32,463 bases of DNA from Clostridia bacterium. Its GTDB lineage: Bacteria > Bacillota > Clostridia > Oscillospirales > RGIG8002. Where the stretch lies: contig JAFTEJ010000078.1 of assembly GCA_017453725.1 (NCBI GenBank), positions 1 to 32,463 of the forward strand, given 5' to 3'. The notes under the pieces were generated by a model. It searched no databases and was not told where the DNA came from. It saw nothing but the letters and a program-made list of their open reading frames with translations. Shown here piece by piece: positions 7,351 through 14,107 of this stretch (the stretch's first letter is position 1; the number at the start of each line of letters is the position of its first letter). The position numbers and the translations under genes were made by a program.

Positions 7351-7794
7351 TTAATTGCCGCTTCCGGGCGCGGCTTCCGTTTGCTGTTCTTCAAATATGG
7401 CGCGGATTCTCGCGTCGGCTTCCGGCGCGACCTTTTTCAGCGACACCACTCTGCCGTTTTTCATAAAGCAGTTGCGGGTCGTCGCCTCCGTGCATAAGCA
7501 GCCGGTCGTAAGGTTGAAGAACTCGTAGCCGAGCTCCAGCACCGCGCCGGTGTATTTCAGTATAAAAACGCGGATCTCCACCTCGTCGCCGAACGCGACG
7601 GGGCGCTTGTAATCGACGTTCACGTTGACGATGGGCGAAAGAATGCCGCTTCCCTCCGCTTCCTTGAAGCTGACGCCCATCGCGGCGACGGTCTCTATAC
7701 GCGCCTCCTCCATCCACTTGACGTAGTTGGAGTGGTGAACGACGCCCATTTTATCGACCTCGTGATAGTGCGCTTTTCTTCTGTAAACGAGCAT
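7351..7794 (-). CDS. Acyl-CoA thioesterase, hot-dog fold (YbgC/4-HBA-CoA type)
   Basis: A 147-residue hot-dog fold protein. The N-terminus YRRKAHYHEVDKMGVVHHSNYVKWMEEARIE matches the family signature YxxTDxxGhVyxxxYxxwmExaR, with the catalytic Asp in EVDKMG. It should hydrolyse an acyl-CoA or acyl-ACP thioester, with unknown chain preference. The start at 7794 has AGGAGG upstream. It lies 9 bp after rsmI and 16 bp before the alcohol dehydrogenase gene. The C-terminal 20 residues are rich in Glu, Ala and Gly and lie outside the fold. The pairing with an alcohol dehydrogenase could suggest acyl or aldehyde metabolism, but that is inference. Confidence 0.88.
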   Translation of the reverse strand: MLVYRRKAHYHEVDKMGVVHHSNYVKWMEEARIETVAAMGVSFKEAEGSGILSPIVNVNVDYKRPVAFGDEVEIRVFILKYTGAVLELGYEFFNLTTGCLCTEATTRNCFMKNGRVVSLKKVAPEADARIRAIFEEQQTEAAPGSGN

Positions 7795-7803
7795 ACCGTC
7801 CTC

Positions 7804-8634
7804 CTATTCCTCCGCGCAGAGCTTGTACGCCTCGCCGCGCGAAATCCCCGTGCGCCTCGCCGTTTCCTTCGCGGCGGCGCTGCGGCTCATCCCCGAGGCG
7901 AGCAGCTCGCGCATAACCGCTTCCGCATCGGCGGAGTCGGTCTCCGCCTCGGCCTTCGCGCCCTCGACGACGAGCACGAACTCGCCGCGCGGCGGCGTTT
8001 CTTCAAAGTAGGCGCACGCTCCGGAAAGGGTCGTGCGCAGAGTTTCCTCGTGCAGCTTCGTCATCTCGCGGCAGAGCGCGACGCGACGGTCGCCGAAGGC
8101 TTCGAGCATATCCGCGAGCGTGCGGCGCAGCTTATGCGGCGCTTCGTAAAAGACGAGCGTGCGGCGGTCGTTTTTGACCTCGTCGAGATGCTCCCTGCGG
8201 CGCTTGGCGTTGACCGAGAGGAAACCCTCGAAGGCGAACCTGCCGGTTTCCATACCGCTGACCGCGAGCGCGGAAATAACGGCGCTCGGTCCGGGAACGA
8301 CGCATACCGGGACGTCCTCCTTCGCGCAGAGCGCGACGATCTCGCCGCCCGGATCGGAGATGAGCGGCATCCCCGCGTCGCTGACAAGGGCGCATATCTC
8401 CCCCGCCTTCAGCCGCGCGACTATCTCGGCGGAGCGCGTCGCTTCGTTATGCTCGTAGTAGCTGATCAGCGGCTTCTTCACGCCGACGCTGTTGAGCAGC
8501 TTCATCGTCACGCGGGTATCTTCGGCGGCGATGAAGTCGGCGTTTTCAAAGACCTCGACCGCGCGGGGCGAAAGGTCGGACAGATTGCCTATCGGCGTTC
8601 CGACTATATAAAGCGTGCCTTTTTCAAAAACCAT
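7804..8634 (-). CDS. rsmI: 16S rRNA (cytidine1402-2'-O)-methyltransferase RsmI
   Basis: A 276-residue SAM-dependent methyltransferase of the tetrapyrrole-methylase fold that 2'-O-methylates C1402 in the 16S rRNA decoding centre. The family motifs are clear: GTLYIVGTPIGNLSDLSPRA at the N-terminus, AAEDTR, YYEHNE, ALVSDAGMPLISDPG and VPGPSAVISAL. The C-terminal part (SRSAAAKETARRTGISRGEAYKL) is the usual small helical tail domain. Length is normal. The start lies 4 bp after trmN6, and its GGGGAG ribosome site runs into the trmN6 stop, so the two are coupled. The trmN6-rsmI order matches B. subtilis yabB-yabC. Confidence 0.96.
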   Translation of the reverse strand: MVFEKGTLYIVGTPIGNLSDLSPRAVEVFENADFIAAEDTRVTMKLLNSVGVKKPLISYYEHNEATRSAEIVARLKAGEICALVSDAGMPLISDPGGEIVALCAKEDVPVCVVPGPSAVISALAVSGMETGRFAFEGFLSVNAKRRREHLDEVKNDRRTLVFYEAPHKLRRTLADMLEAFGDRRVALCREMTKLHEETLRTTLSGACAYFEETPPRGEFVLVVEGAKAEAETDSADAEAVMRELLASGMSRSAAAKETARRTGISRGEAYKLCAEE

Positions 8635-8638
8635 AACG

Positions 8639-9349
8639 TCACTCCCCGTATATCCGCGCCGCTTCCGCGGTGTAAGCTCCGTTTTCGTAAAGTATGAACG
8701 GCTTCTCCTCCGGCTCGCCGGAGCCGCCCTTTACGGCCTGCGCAAGGAAGGTCTTCGACTTACCGCCCGCCTCGTGAAGTACCGGACGGATAAGCTTCGG
8801 GCTCAGTCCGTTCTCACGCGTAAGGCGCAGTATCTCCTCCACGCGGTCGGCGCGGTGAACGATGAACAGACTCCCGCCGTCGCGAAGCAGGAACGCCGCG
8901 GCCTTCATAACGTCGGCGGCGGTGCAGAGTTCCTCCCGGACGGCGATTTTCATAAGCTCGTCCTTCGGCGGTTTGCCGCCGCCCGCTTTCATATACGGCG
9001 GGTTGACGGTGACGCAGTCGAAAGCGGAGGCTTCAAGCAGAGCGCCGACGCATTTTATATCGCCGCTTATCACGCTTATCCTGCCGCCGAAGCCGTTTTC
9101 GGCGGCGTTTCGCGCGGCGGCTTCGCAGGCAGTCCGCGATATTTCCACGGCGGCGAAGGAAACGTCCGGCCTACGCTTGCACACCAGCACCGGTATCACC
9201 CCGCTGCCGGAGCAGAGGTCGCAGAAGCGCCCGCCCTCCCCGCGCTCCGCGGCGAAGGCGGCGAGCAGCACCGCGTCGGTGCCGCAGGGGTACACGCCCT
9301 TCGGCTGGAAAAGCGTATGACCGCCGCCGAGATCGACAGTTTCCTTCAT
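8639..9349 (-). CDS. trmN6: tRNA1(Val) adenine-37-N6-methyltransferase TrmN6-like
   Basis: A 236-residue class I SAM methyltransferase. Motif I is DLCSGSGVIPVLVCKR, an acidic residue follows in AAVEIS, and the N6-adenine motif NPPYMKAGG is present. The N-terminus (LGGGHTLFQPKGVYPCGTDAVLLAAF) is typical of the YfiC/YabB/TrmN6 group. It should methylate A37 of a tRNA, although for Bacillota members the exact target is by analogy. The start at 9349 follows GAGGTG; an upstream in-frame ATG at 9418 would overlap the promoter and was rejected. It is the first gene of a closely spaced run continuing with rsmI. A palindrome lies just before its ribosome site. Confidence 0.92.
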   Translation of the reverse strand: MKETVDLGGGHTLFQPKGVYPCGTDAVLLAAFAAERGEGGRFCDLCSGSGVIPVLVCKRRPDVSFAAVEISRTACEAAARNAAENGFGGRISVISGDIKCVGALLEASAFDCVTVNPPYMKAGGGKPPKDELMKIAVREELCTAADVMKAAAFLLRDGGSLFIVHRADRVEEILRLTRENGLSPKLIRPVLHEAGGKSKTFLAQAVKGGSGEPEEKPFILYENGAYTAEAARIYGE

Positions 9350-9360
9350 AAACACCTCAA

Positions 9361-9379
9361 GACCGATCGCTGATCGGTC
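9361..9379 (-). promoter_or_regulatory. Perfect 8-bp dyad in the trmN6 leader
   Basis: GACCGATC and GATCGGTC are separated by three bases. The dyad lies between the trmN6 promoter and its ribosome site. In RNA it would form a stable 5'-leader hairpin; in DNA it could be an operator. It lacks a T run, so it is not a terminator. No repressor gene is adjacent. Confidence 0.6.
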
Positions 9380-9391
9380 GACGATAAACAC

Positions 9392-9420
9392 ATAATACAA
9401 CAATAGGGCACGAGGCACAA
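9392..9420 (-). promoter_or_regulatory. Probable promoter of the trmN6-rsmI run
   Basis: Minus strand -35 TTGTGC (9420-9415), 17-bp spacer, -10 TATTAT (9397-9392). The -35 is imperfect; spacing and -10 are good. It lies about 43 bp upstream of the trmN6 start. Confidence 0.6.
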
Positions 9421-9497
9421 AACAGACTCGGATGATTCTCCGTTTTCCGTTTCAGCCTAGCACCCTGTTGCGTACATTTTTCAGCTCAAAGCCGCAA

Positions 9498-9668
9498 TTA
9501 CTGCTGCTTCGGAGCATCCACCGGGCATACGGACGCGCAGGCGCCGCACTCGATGCACTGTTCGGCGTCGATCACGTATCTGTCGTCGCCCATAGAAATG
9601 CAGGAATTCGGGCATTCAGCCTCGCAGGAACCGCAGGCGATGCACTCTTCACCGATAAAATAAGCCAT
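9498..9668 (-). CDS. Short 2[4Fe-4S] ferredoxin
   Basis: A 56-residue clostridial-type ferredoxin with two cluster motifs, [12 protein letters not shown] and [12 protein letters not shown]. Together they hold eight cysteines for two [4Fe-4S] clusters, with the pseudo-twofold symmetry of the family. It acts as a soluble low-potential electron carrier. The start at 9668 has GGAGG at the right distance; another ATG two bases upstream (9672) is out of frame. It has its own promoter, and the ricT-side terminator lies just upstream of it, so it is probably monocistronic. It occupies the position between ricT and trmN6 where B. subtilis has yabA. Which oxidoreductase it serves cannot be told. Confidence 0.96.
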   Translation of the reverse strand: MAYFIGEECIACGSCEAECPNSCISMGDDRYVIDAEQCIECGACASVCPVDAPKQQ

Positions 9669-9692
9669 TCATAACACCTCCGTTTGAGTAGT

Positions 9693-9720
9693 ATTTTAGC
9701 ACAAAATAGAAATTATGCAA
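9693..9720 (-). promoter_or_regulatory. Promoter of the ferredoxin gene
   Basis: Minus strand -35 TTGCAT (9720-9715), 16-bp spacer, -10 TAAAAT (9698-9693), preceded by TTGTGC. The -35 and the TGTGCTAAAAT block are the same as in the folT promoter. Confidence 0.78.
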
Positions 9721-9732
9721 TAGTTTTTTTAC

Positions 9733-9769
9733 AAAAACAGCCGAAAATAACGCCGCGAAGGCTGTTTTT
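9733..9769 (-). terminator. Intrinsic terminator after ricT
   Basis: A 10-bp inverted repeat (AAAAACAGCC at 9733-9742, GGCTGTTTTT at 9760-9769) with a 17-nt loop. The U-rich end is part of the stem in both directions, so it could act on either strand. It ends the long minus-strand run through ricT and insulates the ferredoxin promoter. Confidence 0.75.
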
Positions 9770-9793
9770 CGGACGTTTTCGCGGAAAAACAGT

Positions 9794-10654
9794 CTATTCA
9801 AGCCCCTTCAGGTCGTCCATTTCCTTTTTATCGACCTTGATGTCGCCGTCCTTGAGGAGCTTTACGTCCGCGCGCTTATAAAGCCTGACGCTTTCGGGCG
9901 CCTTTTCGAGCGTGACCTTCAGATCGCCGCGGAGCAGCGACACTTCGGTAACGACGCCCTTACCGTCCGGGGTCCTGACCTGCGCGCCGACCTTCGGAGT
10001 CGTCTTCCAGAGGGAGCGGTACGCCTCCTCCTCGTATTTAAGGCAGCACATAAGTCTGCCGCAGGTGCCGGAAATCTTGCCGGGGTTCAGGCTCATATTC
10101 TGTTCCTTCGCCATCTTGACGGAGACCGGCTTGAAATCGTCGAGGAAGGCGCAGCAGCAGAAGGGTCTGCCGCAGATGCCGAGCCCGCCGATCATCTTCG
10201 CCTCGTCGCGCACGCCGATCTGGCGCAGTTCTATCCTCGTGCGGAAGGTCGCGGCGAGATCCTTGACCAGCTCGCGGAAATCGACTCTGCCGTCGGCGGT
10301 GAAGTAGAACAGTATCTTGCCGCGGTCGAAGGTGTATTCGACGTCGACGAGCTGCATTTCAAGCCCGTGCTCCGCGACCTTTTTCTCGCAGACGCGCAGG
10401 GCGTCCTTTTCCTTCTCCTTGTTTTTCGCGTAGATCTCGTCGTCGTCCTTCGTCGCCTTGCGGACGACGTTTTTCAGCGGGGAGACGATCTCGGAATCTT
10501 CCAGCATTTTATTCGCGAGGACGACGGAGCCGTATTCAAGCCCGCGCGCGGTCTCGACGACGGCGTTCTCCCCCAACGAAAGCTTGAGTCCGTTGGGAGC
10601 GAAATAGTACATATTTCCGCCTTCCTTAAACTTTATGCCTACTACTTCTGTCAT
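9794..10654 (-). CDS. ricT: RicT/YaaT-type PSP1-domain protein
   Basis: A 286-residue PSP1-domain protein of the YaaT/RicT family. In B. subtilis RicT joins RicA and RicF in a [4Fe-4S]-containing complex that affects sporulation and RNase Y-dependent mRNA processing. The cysteine-rich signatures are visible: GICGRPFCCCAFLDDF and SGTCGRLMCCLKYEEEAY. The N-terminus VVGIKFKEGGNMYYFAPNGL and the ARGLEYGSVV segment are typical. Length is normal. A GAGAGGTG site precedes the start. It lies 29 bp downstream of holB, as in B. subtilis, and a strong terminator follows. RicA and RicF are not in the window. Confidence 0.94.
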   Translation of the reverse strand: MTEVVGIKFKEGGNMYYFAPNGLKLSLGENAVVETARGLEYGSVVLANKMLEDSEIVSPLKNVVRKATKDDDEIYAKNKEKEKDALRVCEKKVAEHGLEMQLVDVEYTFDRGKILFYFTADGRVDFRELVKDLAATFRTRIELRQIGVRDEAKMIGGLGICGRPFCCCAFLDDFKPVSVKMAKEQNMSLNPGKISGTCGRLMCCLKYEEEAYRSLWKTTPKVGAQVRTPDGKGVVTEVSLLRGDLKVTLEKAPESVRLYKRADVKLLKDGDIKVDKKEMDDLKGLE

Positions 10655-10666
10655 ATTATCACCTCT

Positions 10667-10679
10667 CGCTCACCGAGCG
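10667..10679 (-). other. Short hairpin between holB and ricT
   Basis: CGCTC-acc-GAGCG, a perfect 5-bp stem, sits in the 29-bp gap just before the ricT ribosome site. It has no T tract. It may affect ricT translation or mRNA stability. Confidence 0.45.
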
Positions 10680-10683
10680 TTAT

Positions 10684-11682
10684 TTATTTATTCTCACGAC
10701 GCGCCGCCGCGACCTTTACGGTCAGCTCGGTCACCGCCGCGTTGACGTTGACGTAAGCGGCTATGTCGTTCTCCGCCGCCGTAACGTATTCATAGACGTT
10801 AACGAGCGTCTGATAGCCGACCGCGGACGCGGCTTTACGCTCCGCCGCTTCTATCGGCAGCTTCGACGCGTTCGGGACTCCCGCCTTGACGCGGACCGCT
10901 TCCGCGACCGCCGCGGCGATCGCCGTCAGCAGGCTGCGCGCCTTTTCGCGGCTGTCGGGAAGCGCGGAAAACGTCATCATCAGCGCGTATTCGTCGCCTT
11001 CCGCGAGGGCGTTGAGGAACTTCTCCGCCGCCGCGATCCCCGCTGCGAGCGTTTCGCCCTTGAGGAAGCTTTTCGCGGCTCCGACGAAGCCGCCGGAAAG
11101 TCTTATCGCGGTCTCCGTCTTCACCTCGTCGGCGCCTCTGACTTTGCCGAGCACGGCTCTCGCGTCCGCTTCCGAAAGCGGCTCCATCGAGTAGCACACA
11201 GCTCTTGAAACAAGTGTCGGGAGCAGACCGTGGCGGTTATGCGTCAGCAGAATGAAGTATACGTTCTCGGGCGGCTCCTCGGCGAGCTTCAGCAGGGCGT
11301 TCTGTCCCTGCGGAGTCACCGCCTCGGCGTCCTCGACGATATAGACCTTGCACCTCGCGCTCGTGGGATTGATATAGACCTCCTCGCGCAGGGCGCGTAT
11401 CTCCCCGACGCCGACGGTCTTGTTCTCGCTCTTGAGCGGGACTATGTAATGCACGTCGACGTGCCCGCCGGCGGCGCGTTTGCAGTTGCCGCAGACGCCG
11501 CAGGGGCGCGTTTCGCCCTCGCACATCATCACGCGGCAGAAAAGCGAAGCGAAAGTGTGCCTGCCGGAGCCGTCCGGCCCTTCGATTATCCAGGTGTGCG
11601 GCACGGCGCCCGAAGTCACCGCGGACGAAAACGCGGCGAGGAGTCCCTTATTACCTTTCAGTTCAGTAAGCTCAAGCTGCAT
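10684..11682 (-). CDS. holB: DNA polymerase III subunit delta' (HolB)
   Basis: A 332-residue clamp-loader subunit of the AAA+ type. N-terminal features: VPHTWIIEGPDGSGRHTFA in the P-loop position, then a zinc-knuckle-like set of four cysteines (MMCEGETRPCGVCGNC), a Walker B-like VYIVEDAEAV, ALLKLAEEPPENVYFIL, and THNRHGLLPTLVSRA. The P-loop lysine is replaced (GRHT), and the usual SRC motif reads SRA. Delta' is often a non-hydrolysing subunit, so this need not be inactivating. It starts 4 bp after the decarboxylase-like gene, with AAAGGAA inside that gene's 3' end, so translation is coupled. Synteny with ricT supports the name. Confidence 0.9.
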   Translation of the reverse strand: MQLELTELKGNKGLLAAFSSAVTSGAVPHTWIIEGPDGSGRHTFASLFCRVMMCEGETRPCGVCGNCKRAAGGHVDVHYIVPLKSENKTVGVGEIRALREEVYINPTSARCKVYIVEDAEAVTPQGQNALLKLAEEPPENVYFILLTHNRHGLLPTLVSRAVCYSMEPLSEADARAVLGKVRGADEVKTETAIRLSGGFVGAAKSFLKGETLAAGIAAAEKFLNALAEGDEYALMMTFSALPDSREKARSLLTAIAAAVAEAVRVKAGVPNASKLPIEAAERKAASAVGYQTLVNVYEYVTAAENDIAAYVNVNAAVTELTVKVAAARRENK

Positions 11683-11686
11683 ACCG

Positions 11687-13000
11687 CTATTCCTTTACCA
11701 CGAGGATACGTTTCATATTGAGTCCTTCCGGAAGCGCCGCGATATACTCGCCGGGAAGCACAGACGGAAGCCCCGGAGGATAAACTCCGACGCATTCGGC
11801 GGCGATCCTGCCGACGCTTTCTTCGGCGGGAACACACTCGCACCGCGCGCGGAACGCCTCCGCTATGCTCATAGCCCTGCGGAGTATTATATCACGCCGC
11901 TCCGGCTTTGGCAAGAGTTGTTTCTTCTTTTCCGCCGTGACGAATACGCCCGTCAGCCTCGAAAGCTCCTCCTCGGTGTTCATCGGGGAGAACATGAGCA
12001 GAGCGCCGTTTTCGTCGGTGAACTCCGGCACGCAGCCGAAGCGGGCGAGCCTCGCGGCTGTTTCCGCGCCAGAAAGCCCCGTTTCGCCGCCGGTCACGTA
12101 AATCCGGCAGGGGTCTCCGCGAAGCACCCGGAAGCCGTAAGCCTCGATGTCGTTTTTGAGCCGTCCGAGCCGCTCCGCGAGCTTATTATACGCTTTTTCG
12201 CCCTCGTCCCTCGCCCAGCCGAGCGCCGCGGCGATCGACAGCATTATCGGATACGACGGACTGGACGAGCAGAAGCGCTTCATCAGCTTTTTCGCAGACG
12301 CGGCGAGCCGAGCGTCCGCGAAGTGGAGCAGCGCCGAGCCGGTCATCGCGGGCAGGGTTTTGTGTATCGAATCGCAGACGGCGTCCGCGCCGCATTCGAG
12401 CGGATGCTTCAAACCTTCGATAAAGCGCAGGTGTGAGCCGTGGGAGTTATCGACAAGCAGAAGCCTTTTATGTCTGCGGCATATCTCCGCAAAAGCGGAG
12501 ACGTCCGCGATATATCCGTAGTAATCGACCGACGTCAGAATCAGCGCGGAGATCGCGGGGTCGGCGAGGAACGCCGCCTCGACGGCTTCCGCGGGAACGA
12601 CGCCCGCCGGCGTTTCGTCGCTCGGCGCCGCGGGAAGCACGACAGCTTCCGCGCCGCAGAGTCCGACGGCGTTGAAGACGGAATAGTGGCTGTTTCTCGG
12701 GATCAGCAGCTTTCCCCTCGCCGCGGCGAGGGCGGTCATCGCCTGTATGCAGGAGGTGGCTCCGAACGGCGAAATCAGCGTCGCGCCGCTGCCGAAAAGA
12801 CGCGAAGCCTCCGCTTCAAGCTGCGCTATGGCGCCGTCCGCCTCGAAAAGCTCATCCGAAAACGGAAGCTCGGTCACGTCGAGCCCGTAAAGCTCCGGCG
12901 GCAGCACGCCGTCCGGCTTTCTGCCCTTGTGACCGGGCATATGAAACGAAGCGCAAACGCGTTCCGCGTGCTCCTTCAGCGCGCGTTCAAGCTCATACAT
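11687..13000 (-). CDS. Orn/Lys/Arg decarboxylase-like PLP enzyme (YaaO-type)
   Basis: A 437-residue fold-type I PLP enzyme. It opens with the family's FHMPGHKGRKPDG and shows DVTELPFSDELFEADGAI, ISPFGATSCIQAM, the pocket DNSHGSHLRF, and the PLP lysine in SIHKTLPAMTGSALLH. The C-terminal half ends with YPPGLPSVLPGEYI, typical of the group. It would decarboxylate arginine, lysine or ornithine; the specificity cannot be read. Members are commonly about 470-490 residues, so this one is slightly short. It overlaps the racemase-like gene by 8 bp. In B. subtilis yaaO sits upstream of tmk-yaaQ-yaaR-holB, but here holB follows directly. Confidence 0.9.
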   Translation of the reverse strand: MYELERALKEHAERVCASFHMPGHKGRKPDGVLPPELYGLDVTELPFSDELFEADGAIAQLEAEASRLFGSGATLISPFGATSCIQAMTALAAARGKLLIPRNSHYSVFNAVGLCGAEAVVLPAAPSDETPAGVVPAEAVEAAFLADPAISALILTSVDYYGYIADVSAFAEICRRHKRLLLVDNSHGSHLRFIEGLKHPLECGADAVCDSIHKTLPAMTGSALLHFADARLAASAKKLMKRFCSSSPSYPIMLSIAAALGWARDEGEKAYNKLAERLGRLKNDIEAYGFRVLRGDPCRIYVTGGETGLSGAETAARLARFGCVPEFTDENGALLMFSPMNTEEELSRLTGVFVTAEKKKQLLPKPERRDIILRRAMSIAEAFRARCECVPAEESVGRIAAECVGVYPPGLPSVLPGEYIAALPEGLNMKRILVVKE

Positions 13001-14087
13001 ATTTTCTCTCCACGCCCGCGGGAACGAACAGCGGGTTTGCGTTAAAGCGCACTACGTCGCCGACGGCGCATTCGACGTCCGTTACGTCGAGCGCGAGGCA
13101 ATGCTGCGATATTTTGCCGACGACGGGGACCTTTTTGCCGTTCACCCAACCGTATATCCCGTCGTCCTCAAACGCGTTGAAAAGCCCTTTTATCGCGTCC
13201 TTCAGCTTTGAGATACGCTTTCTGCCGTAAGGCAGTCTGCCCTCCGCGAGCCCGTCCGATATGCCGATATGCAGCAGCGCGAGCTTCGTTTTGCGCTTTG
13301 TCTTGAACTGGCGGCTGTAGCCGACGTACTGGCCTCTTTCGATCAGCTTGACCTCCGCTACGTCGCATTCGAGGCGGCCGATTTTAAACAGTCCCGCGTC
13401 GAAGCCGGCAGGCATCCTGCCGAGCAGACCGGAGCCGATGCGAACCGCGTCGTAGCGCGTTTCGGGATACTTGACGGCGGCGCAGGAGTTGGCGGCGTGG
13501 ACGAGCAGCTTCGAGCCGAGCTGCTTGGAAAAGAACCTGACCGCGCTCTCGAAGCGCTCGTTCTGCATCTCGGTGAAAAGCGGACGCGCGGCGTGGCTCT
13601 CGGTAAACTGCGTGAAAATGCCGGTCACTGTCACATAGCGCAGCGCGGGGATCAGGTTCGCGGCGCGCTCGTATTCAAACTCGCGCAAGCCGGAGTGGCT
13701 GAAGCCGGTGTCTATCAGCAGGTGCACTTTAACCTTTTTGCCGGCGCGGTCGCCCGCCTCGCTGATGAGCTTCAGCGACTGCATACTGCCGGCGGCGAGG
13801 GTCGCGCCCGTCGCGACGGCGCGTTCGATATCGCCGCGCATATCGCTCGACGAAAGCAGGATAAGCTCCGCCGCGCAGCCGTAGTTCGAAAGCAGCTCCG
13901 CTTCGCCCACGCGGCTGACGGCGATGCGCTTCGCTCCGAGCTCGCTGAATATACCCGCGGCCTGGAGCAGTCCGAGCCCGTAGGCGTTCGACTTGAGCAC
14001 GGGTATGACCTCGACGCCGCACATTTCGCGCAGCTTCAGGTAGTTTCTGATAAGGGCGTCCTTCTCAACGACTAATCTCGCTCCCAT
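12993..14087 (-). CDS. Divergent alanine-racemase-like PLP protein
   Basis: A 364-residue member of the fold-type III alanine racemase family. The PLP lysine (VLKSNAYGLG), a conserved ANS, the phosphate-site VRIGSGLLG and the catalytic tyrosine segment (VGYSRQF) are present. Several usual active-site residues differ: the DTGMxRxG arginine is His (DTGFSHSG), GIFTHF reads GIFTQF, GYADG reads GISDG, and the CMDQ-like motif reads QHCL. The C-terminus ends soon after VGDVVRF, without the usual YE(I/L) segment. It may be a racemase for another amino acid or have altered activity. The start at 14087 follows AAGGAG. It lies between the FemX and decarboxylase-like genes, which suggests a wall or amino-acid role. 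Confidence 0.85.
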   Translation of the reverse strand: MGARLVVEKDALIRNYLKLREMCGVEVIPVLKSNAYGLGLLQAAGIFSELGAKRIAVSRVGEAELLSNYGCAAELILLSSSDMRGDIERAVATGATLAAGSMQSLKLISEAGDRAGKKVKVHLLIDTGFSHSGLREFEYERAANLIPALRYVTVTGIFTQFTESHAARPLFTEMQNERFESAVRFFSKQLGSKLLVHAANSCAAVKYPETRYDAVRIGSGLLGRMPAGFDAGLFKIGRLECDVAEVKLIERGQYVGYSRQFKTKRKTKLALLHIGISDGLAEGRLPYGRKRISKLKDAIKGLFNAFEDDGIYGWVNGKKVPVVGKISQHCLALDVTDVECAVGDVVRFNANPLFVPAGVERKYV

Positions 14088-14107
14088 ATTTCTCCTTCCG
14101 GGCGGGA

